A DNA stretch of 64,000 nucleotides, from contig SUZL01000002.1 in NCBI GenBank assembly GCA_015059925.1, positions 62,001-126,000 on the forward strand, given 5' to 3'. Under the pieces are notes generated by a model, which saw only the letters and a list, made by a program, of their open reading frames with translations, did not search any database and was not told the DNA's origin. This stretch comes from Rikenellaceae bacterium. GTDB taxonomy: Bacteria > Bacteroidota > Bacteroidia > Bacteroidales > Rikenellaceae. Both the position numbers and the translations under genes were made by a program. Positions 59,640 to 64,000 of the stretch are shown here, in pieces; the stretch's first letter is position 1; each line of letters starts with the position of its first letter.

Positions 59640-59679
59640 ATTTTATCCGAACGATATTTTCCCTATGAAATACCTATAA

Positions 59680-60975
59680 TTACTCTAAAAATTGAGCTTG
59701 AAGATCACAATTCTCGTCAATTTCACCCAATCTCACTCGGCAGATGCGACCAATCATCTCCTTGCGATAGGGTGCCTTCACGCGACGATAGTTGCCCGTA
59801 TAGCCAAACATCATTCCTCCGCGAACGGTACTCTCGAACAGCACATCATCCTCTGTTCCAACACCTTGAGCGCAGAACTCATAGTGCAACTCTCGGCACA
59901 ACTCCTCCAGTCGCGCCACGCGCTGCGTCGAGATGTACGAAGGCACCTTGTCGGGCATATCGACGGCTGGCGTACCGGGGCGCTCCGAGAACGGAAAAAT
60001 ATGCAAAAATGCGGGACGCAGGCGCGCCAGCAGGTCGTACGTCTGCTGAAAATCCTCCTCCGTCTCACCCGGGAAACCCGTTATAACGTCGATGCCGATA
60101 AATGCGTCGGGCATCAGCGAACGAATCTTCTCGATGCGGTCGGCAAACTTGGCCGAAGTGTAGCGGCGGCGCATCAATCCAAGGATATGATCCGAGCCGC
60201 TCTGGAGCGGAATATGGAAGTGATGTTGAAATTTAGGTGATGTGGCGCAAAACTCTATTATCTCGTCAGTTATCAAGTTTGGCTCGATCGACGAAATGCG
60301 GTATCGCTCGATCCCCTCAACCTCGTTGAGCGCACGCAGCAGATCGATCATCTTCTCTCCCGTCGTGCGACCAAAATCACCCGTATTCACACCCGTGATT
60401 ACGATCTCCTTCAGCCCCGATGTAGCCACCTGCCGAGCCTGCTCAACGATCTCCGAAATCGGGATGTTTCGGCTCGATCCGCGAGCGTAGTGAATCGTGC
60501 AATACGCGCACTTATAATCGCAACCATCCTGCACCTTCAGGAACGAGCGTGTTCGATCGCCCGACGAGAAGGCTGCAAAGAAGCGCGTAATCTCGTCGCA
60601 ATGGCAGCTATACACCTCCGTAGCACCACGCTTCGACAGCTCAACCACTCGTTTACATAAATCTGCTTTATCGTTGTTTCCCAACACTATATCCACACCC
60701 TCAATCTCGGCAATCTCCTGTGGCTTGAGCTGCGCATAACACCCCGTAACGGCGATAATCGCCTCGGGATTTCGGCGGTGCAATTTGCGGATAATGTTAC
60801 GACATTTCTTGTCGGCGTGCTCCGTCACCGAGCAGCTGTTTATCACGCAAATATCGGCCGCATCATTCACACCGACGCGCTCGAAACCGCCCTCCTCAAA
60901 GAGGCGGGCGAGGGTAGAACTCTCCGAAAAATTGAGCTTGCAGCCCAACGTATGGAAACTTACACGACGTTTCAT
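59680..60975 (-). CDS. mtaB: tRNA ms2t6A methylthiotransferase MtaB
   Basis: FHTLGCKLNFSES, radical-SAM CDYKCAYCTI, start trimmed to MKRRVSF. Confidence 0.93.
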   Translation of the reverse strand: MKRRVSFHTLGCKLNFSESSTLARLFEEGGFERVGVNDAADICVINSCSVTEHADKKCRNIIRKLHRRNPEAIIAVTGCYAQLKPQEIAEIEGVDIVLGNNDKADLCKRVVELSKRGATEVYSCHCDEITRFFAAFSSGDRTRSFLKVQDGCDYKCAYCTIHYARGSSRNIPISEIVEQARQVATSGLKEIVITGVNTGDFGRTTGEKMIDLLRALNEVEGIERYRISSIEPNLITDEIIEFCATSPKFQHHFHIPLQSGSDHILGLMRRRYTSAKFADRIEKIRSLMPDAFIGIDVITGFPGETEEDFQQTYDLLARLRPAFLHIFPFSERPGTPAVDMPDKVPSYISTQRVARLEELCRELHYEFCAQGVGTEDDVLFESTVRGGMMFGYTGNYRRVKAPYRKEMIGRICRVRLGEIDENCDLQAQFLE

Positions 60976-61090
60976 AGTAGTGTTTTTGATCAAATTTATC
61001 GTGCGAAGTTATAAAAACTTGGCGGAAACGAAAAAAAGTTTTGACACAATCCGATAATTAAAGTAAATTTGTGCGCGTTTTAAGAGTGCA

Positions 61091-61936
61091 ATGGAGCTTT
61101 TTACCGACATATTCGAGTATCAATACCTGATGAACGCCTTTCTGGCCGCAATCTTTGCGGGCATCGTGTGCGGCATCGTCGGCACCTACGTCGTAGCGCG
61201 ACGTATGGTCTTTCTGTGCGGCGGTATCACCCACGCCTCATTCGGCGGATTGGGCATAGCTCTGTGGGCGGGCTTTAACCCCATCGGCGGAGCAATGATC
61301 TTTGCCATCCTCTCGGCTATGGGCATCGAGTGGGCCTCAGACAAGGGCCACATCCGCGAAGACTCTGCCATCGGCATCATCTGGTCGATCGGAATGGCCA
61401 TCGGCGCACTCTTTATGAGCCTCACGCCGGGCTACACCTCGGGCGATCTGGCAAGCTATATGTTCGGCAGCATCGTAACCGTCACCAACGAGGACATTAT
61501 CCTGCTCGGCATCTTCACCGCATTGTGCGTCATCGGAGCGGTACTGTGGTGGCGACCTGTGATGTACCTCGCCTTCGACCGCGATTTTGCTATGAGTCAG
61601 GGCATTGCCACGCGCACAGCGTCGTACTTTCTCACCGCGATTGTTGCCATCACCATCGTGCTGGCCATCCGCATTATGGGTATCGTGCTGCTGCTCTCGC
61701 TCTTCACAATCCCTGCCGTTGCGGCCAACTCGCTCACCAAATCCTATCCCCGCATAACCCTCTGGGCGGCCATCATCGCCACCGTAGGTGCTGTTGCCGG
61801 ACTCGTTGCGAGCTACAACTGGGAAGTTCCCCCCGGAACTTGCATAATATTTATACTTACCTTGGTGCTTATTGCGGCAAAACTGCTATCTTTGCACCTG
61901 AAAACACGTTTGAATGCGTCTGAAAACCATACATAA
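61091..61936 (+). CDS. Metal ABC transporter permease (ZnuB/MntB family)
   Basis: AIFAGIVCGIVGTYVVARRMVFLCGGITHASFGGLGIAL. Confidence 0.92.
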   Translation: MELFTDIFEYQYLMNAFLAAIFAGIVCGIVGTYVVARRMVFLCGGITHASFGGLGIALWAGFNPIGGAMIFAILSAMGIEWASDKGHIREDSAIGIIWSIGMAIGALFMSLTPGYTSGDLASYMFGSIVTVTNEDIILLGIFTALCVIGAVLWWRPVMYLAFDRDFAMSQGIATRTASYFLTAIVAITIVLAIRIMGIVLLLSLFTIPAVAANSLTKSYPRITLWAAIIATVGAVAGLVASYNWEVPPGTCIIFILTLVLIAAKLLSLHLKTRLNASENHT

Positions 61937-63464
61937 ATTAGTCCTCAAGTCCTATTTGGGCCCGCTCGTGCTGACCTTCTTCATCATCACCTTCGTACTG
62001 ATGATGAACTTCCTTTGGCGCTATATCGACGAACTCACGGGCAAGGGACTCGGTTTCGGCGTCATTATCGAGTTGTTGCTCTACGCCACCATCAACCTCA
62101 TCCCGTTGGGCCTGCCTCTTGCTATGCTTTTGGCCGCCATTATGACGATGGGTAACTTGGGCGAAAACTTCGAGCTTCAAGCTATGAAGTCGTCGGGAAT
62201 GTCGCTTATGCGCATTATGAAGCCGCTGATATGGGTTACACTCTTTATGTCGATCGCCAGCTTCTTCTTGGTCAATAACCTCGTGCCGTACGCCAACCGC
62301 AAGATGACCAGCATCCTGATCGACATCCGCCGCCAGAAGCAGGTTCTCGAGTTGCAGGATGGCCTCTTCTTCAACGGCATCGACGATATGAGCATCCGCG
62401 TCGAGCATCAGGACCCCGTCACGGGCAAGCTCGACAACGTGCTTATCTACGACAACCGCTCGGCGGGCGGCAATATGACTACGACCATCGCCGAGAGCGG
62501 CTACATCCGTCTCTCGGACGACAAACGCTACCTGCTGGTTACGCTCTACAATGGCGACAACTACCAGCACACGCGCAACAATCAGTGGTACTCGAAAAAT
62601 TCGCTGCGCCACGACAAGTTCGAGGTGCAGGACATCACCATTCCGATGGAGGGATTCGACTTCCAGCGCACCGACAACAACGAGATGATCAACGGCTCGC
62701 AGACCAAGAATATCAAGCAGTTACAGCAATCTATCGACTCGCTCGACATCGTCGTTACGGAGTCTATGGATCGCTCCTACGGCCCACTCCTGCGCGAACA
62801 TCTCTTCGTGGAGGATATTCAGGTTACGCACGTTCCCGACTCGCTCTACAAGGACAAAACGGGCTTCCACGACGCCGAGATTCTCGACTCCATCGCCCGC
62901 CTTCCCCTGCGTGAGCAGCGCGACGTCTGGAACTCGGCTCACAGCAAGGCACTCGAGTCGCGTAACGCTTTCTCGTTTGACGAGACTCTCACAAAAGACT
63001 CTCTGACACAGCTCTATAAGAGCAAGAACGACTGGCACCGCAAGCTCTCGCTGCCTATCTCCGTTATCATCTTCTTCCTTATCGGAGCGCCGCTCGGAGC
63101 CATCATCCGCAAGGGTGGATTGGGTACGCCGATCGTGATTTCGGTCTTCTTCTTCGTCGTCTATTACATCATCACGCTGATGGGCGAGAAGGCCTCGACC
63201 GAGGGAGTCTGGAGTGCCGTTATGGGTATGTGGCTCTCCTCCATCGTCCTAATGCCCGTAGCTATCTACCTGATGATCAAGGCTACGAACGACTCGTCGC
63301 TGCTCGACACCGATTGGTACTACGGCAAGTATATGGCCCTGCGCGAGCGCCTCGCGCCACACCTCAATCCCATCATCAGCCGCATCACCGGCTCGGCCGT
63401 TTGGCGCGCTTGCGCAAAGGTCGTGGGATTACTCAAACGCATTAGAAAACCCAAACAAGCATAA
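61914..63464 (+). CDS. LptF/LptG family permease (YjgP/YjgQ)
   Basis: N-terminal LKSYLGPLVLTFFIITFVLMMNFLWRYIDEL; C-terminal PISVIIFFLIGAPLGAIIRKGGLGTPIVIS. Confidence 0.93.
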   Translation: MRLKTIHKLVLKSYLGPLVLTFFIITFVLMMNFLWRYIDELTGKGLGFGVIIELLLYATINLIPLGLPLAMLLAAIMTMGNLGENFELQAMKSSGMSLMRIMKPLIWVTLFMSIASFFLVNNLVPYANRKMTSILIDIRRQKQVLELQDGLFFNGIDDMSIRVEHQDPVTGKLDNVLIYDNRSAGGNMTTTIAESGYIRLSDDKRYLLVTLYNGDNYQHTRNNQWYSKNSLRHDKFEVQDITIPMEGFDFQRTDNNEMINGSQTKNIKQLQQSIDSLDIVVTESMDRSYGPLLREHLFVEDIQVTHVPDSLYKDKTGFHDAEILDSIARLPLREQRDVWNSAHSKALESRNAFSFDETLTKDSLTQLYKSKNDWHRKLSLPISVIIFFLIGAPLGAIIRKGGLGTPIVISVFFFVVYYIITLMGEKASTEGVWSAVMGMWLSSIVLMPVAIYLMIKATNDSSLLDTDWYYGKYMALRERLAPHLNPIISRITGSAVWRACAKVVGLLKRIRKPKQA

Positions 63465-63466
63465 AA

Positions 63467-64000
63467 ATGACAGGCAAGGATCTTCGTATTGTATTTATGG
63501 GCACGCCCGAATTTGCCGTAGCGTCGCTGCGTCGTCTTGTGGCCGATGGCTATAACATCGTGGCCGTCGTAACCACCCCCGACAAGCCCGCTGGCCGAGG
63601 GCAGAAACTCCACCAGAGCGACGTGAAGATCGCCGCCCAAGAGTTGGGGCTTCCAATCCTTCAGCCTGAGAAGCTGCGCGACGAGGCCTTCGTCAAGGCT
63701 ATGCGGGATCTCAAGCCCGATCTGGGTATCGTCATTGCCTTCCGTATGTTGCCCGAGATCATCTGGGCTATGCCGAAGTTGGGCACGTTCAACCTCCACG
63801 CCTCGCTTCTGCCGCAATATCGCGGTGCTGCGCCCATCAATTGGGCCATCATCAACGGCGAGAAGCAGACAGGTATCACCACATTCCTGCTCAACCACGA
63901 GATTGATAAAGGTGCAATCATCGGCCAAGCCGTTGAGCCTATTCTCCCCGAGGACAACATCGGCACGCTGTACGACAAGCTGATGACACGCGGCTGTGAC
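63467..64000 (+). CDS. fmt: Methionyl-tRNA formyltransferase, N-terminal part (runs off window)
   Basis: Not in ORF track because no stop is present; MTGKDLRIVFMGTPEFAVASLRRLV...FNLHASLLPQYRGAAPINWAI. Confidence 0.95.
   Translation, partial: MTGKDLRIVFMGTPEFAVASLRRLVADGYNIVAVVTTPDKPAGRGQKLHQSDVKIAAQELGLPILQPEKLRDEAFVKAMRDLKPDLGIVIAFRMLPEIIWAMPKLGTFNLHASLLPQYRGAAPINWAIINGEKQTGITTFLLNHEIDKGAIIGQAVEPILPEDNIGTLYDKLMTRGCD

Overview
The window looks like chromosomal DNA from a Bacteroidales bacterium, possibly Alistipes/Rikenellaceae-like. This is inferred from gene content, TAnnTTTG(C)-type -7 promoter boxes and weak Shine-Dalgarno sites; no search was run. It is dense in housekeeping genes. On + it carries the end of nqrC with nqrDEF, then a DUF5916/CBM9-like protein, mscL, a GH13 pullulanase-like lipoprotein and a complete purE-purL-purM-purN-purH-purD-folD operon. 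On - it carries feoAB-hemerythrin-LuxR, pyrF-pyrE-pyrB-purT, fabH-fabF-fabG, pyrC-carA-carB-pyrK-pyrD, a large Oar-like TonB-dependent receptor, a 4HB/HAMP sensor-TrkH-SPOR-NfeD-FloA-GH13 group and mtaB. It ends on + with a metal ABC permease, an LptF/G permease and a truncated fmt. No rRNA, tRNA, CRISPR, phage or transposase gene was recognised. The main finds are in non-coding DNA. (1) Upstream of pyrC there is an apparent translation-coupled attenuator: promoter, 41-codon leader ORF, U-rich tract, intrinsic terminator, then the pyrC start. The layout resembles enterobacterial pyrBI. (2) Upstream of purE a 55-codon leader ORF reads through a terminator that overlaps an alternative hairpin. 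(3) A structured, terminator-ended small RNA candidate lies between feoAB and the purE leader. (4) A 110-bp multibranch palindromic intergenic element lies beside purT. (5) A perfect 14-bp inverted repeat brackets the promoter of the sensor-TrkH operon. Protein-level oddities include PyrB carrying only a PyrI-type zinc domain, and a LuxR regulator with a degenerate receiver coupled to hemerythrin and FeoAB.
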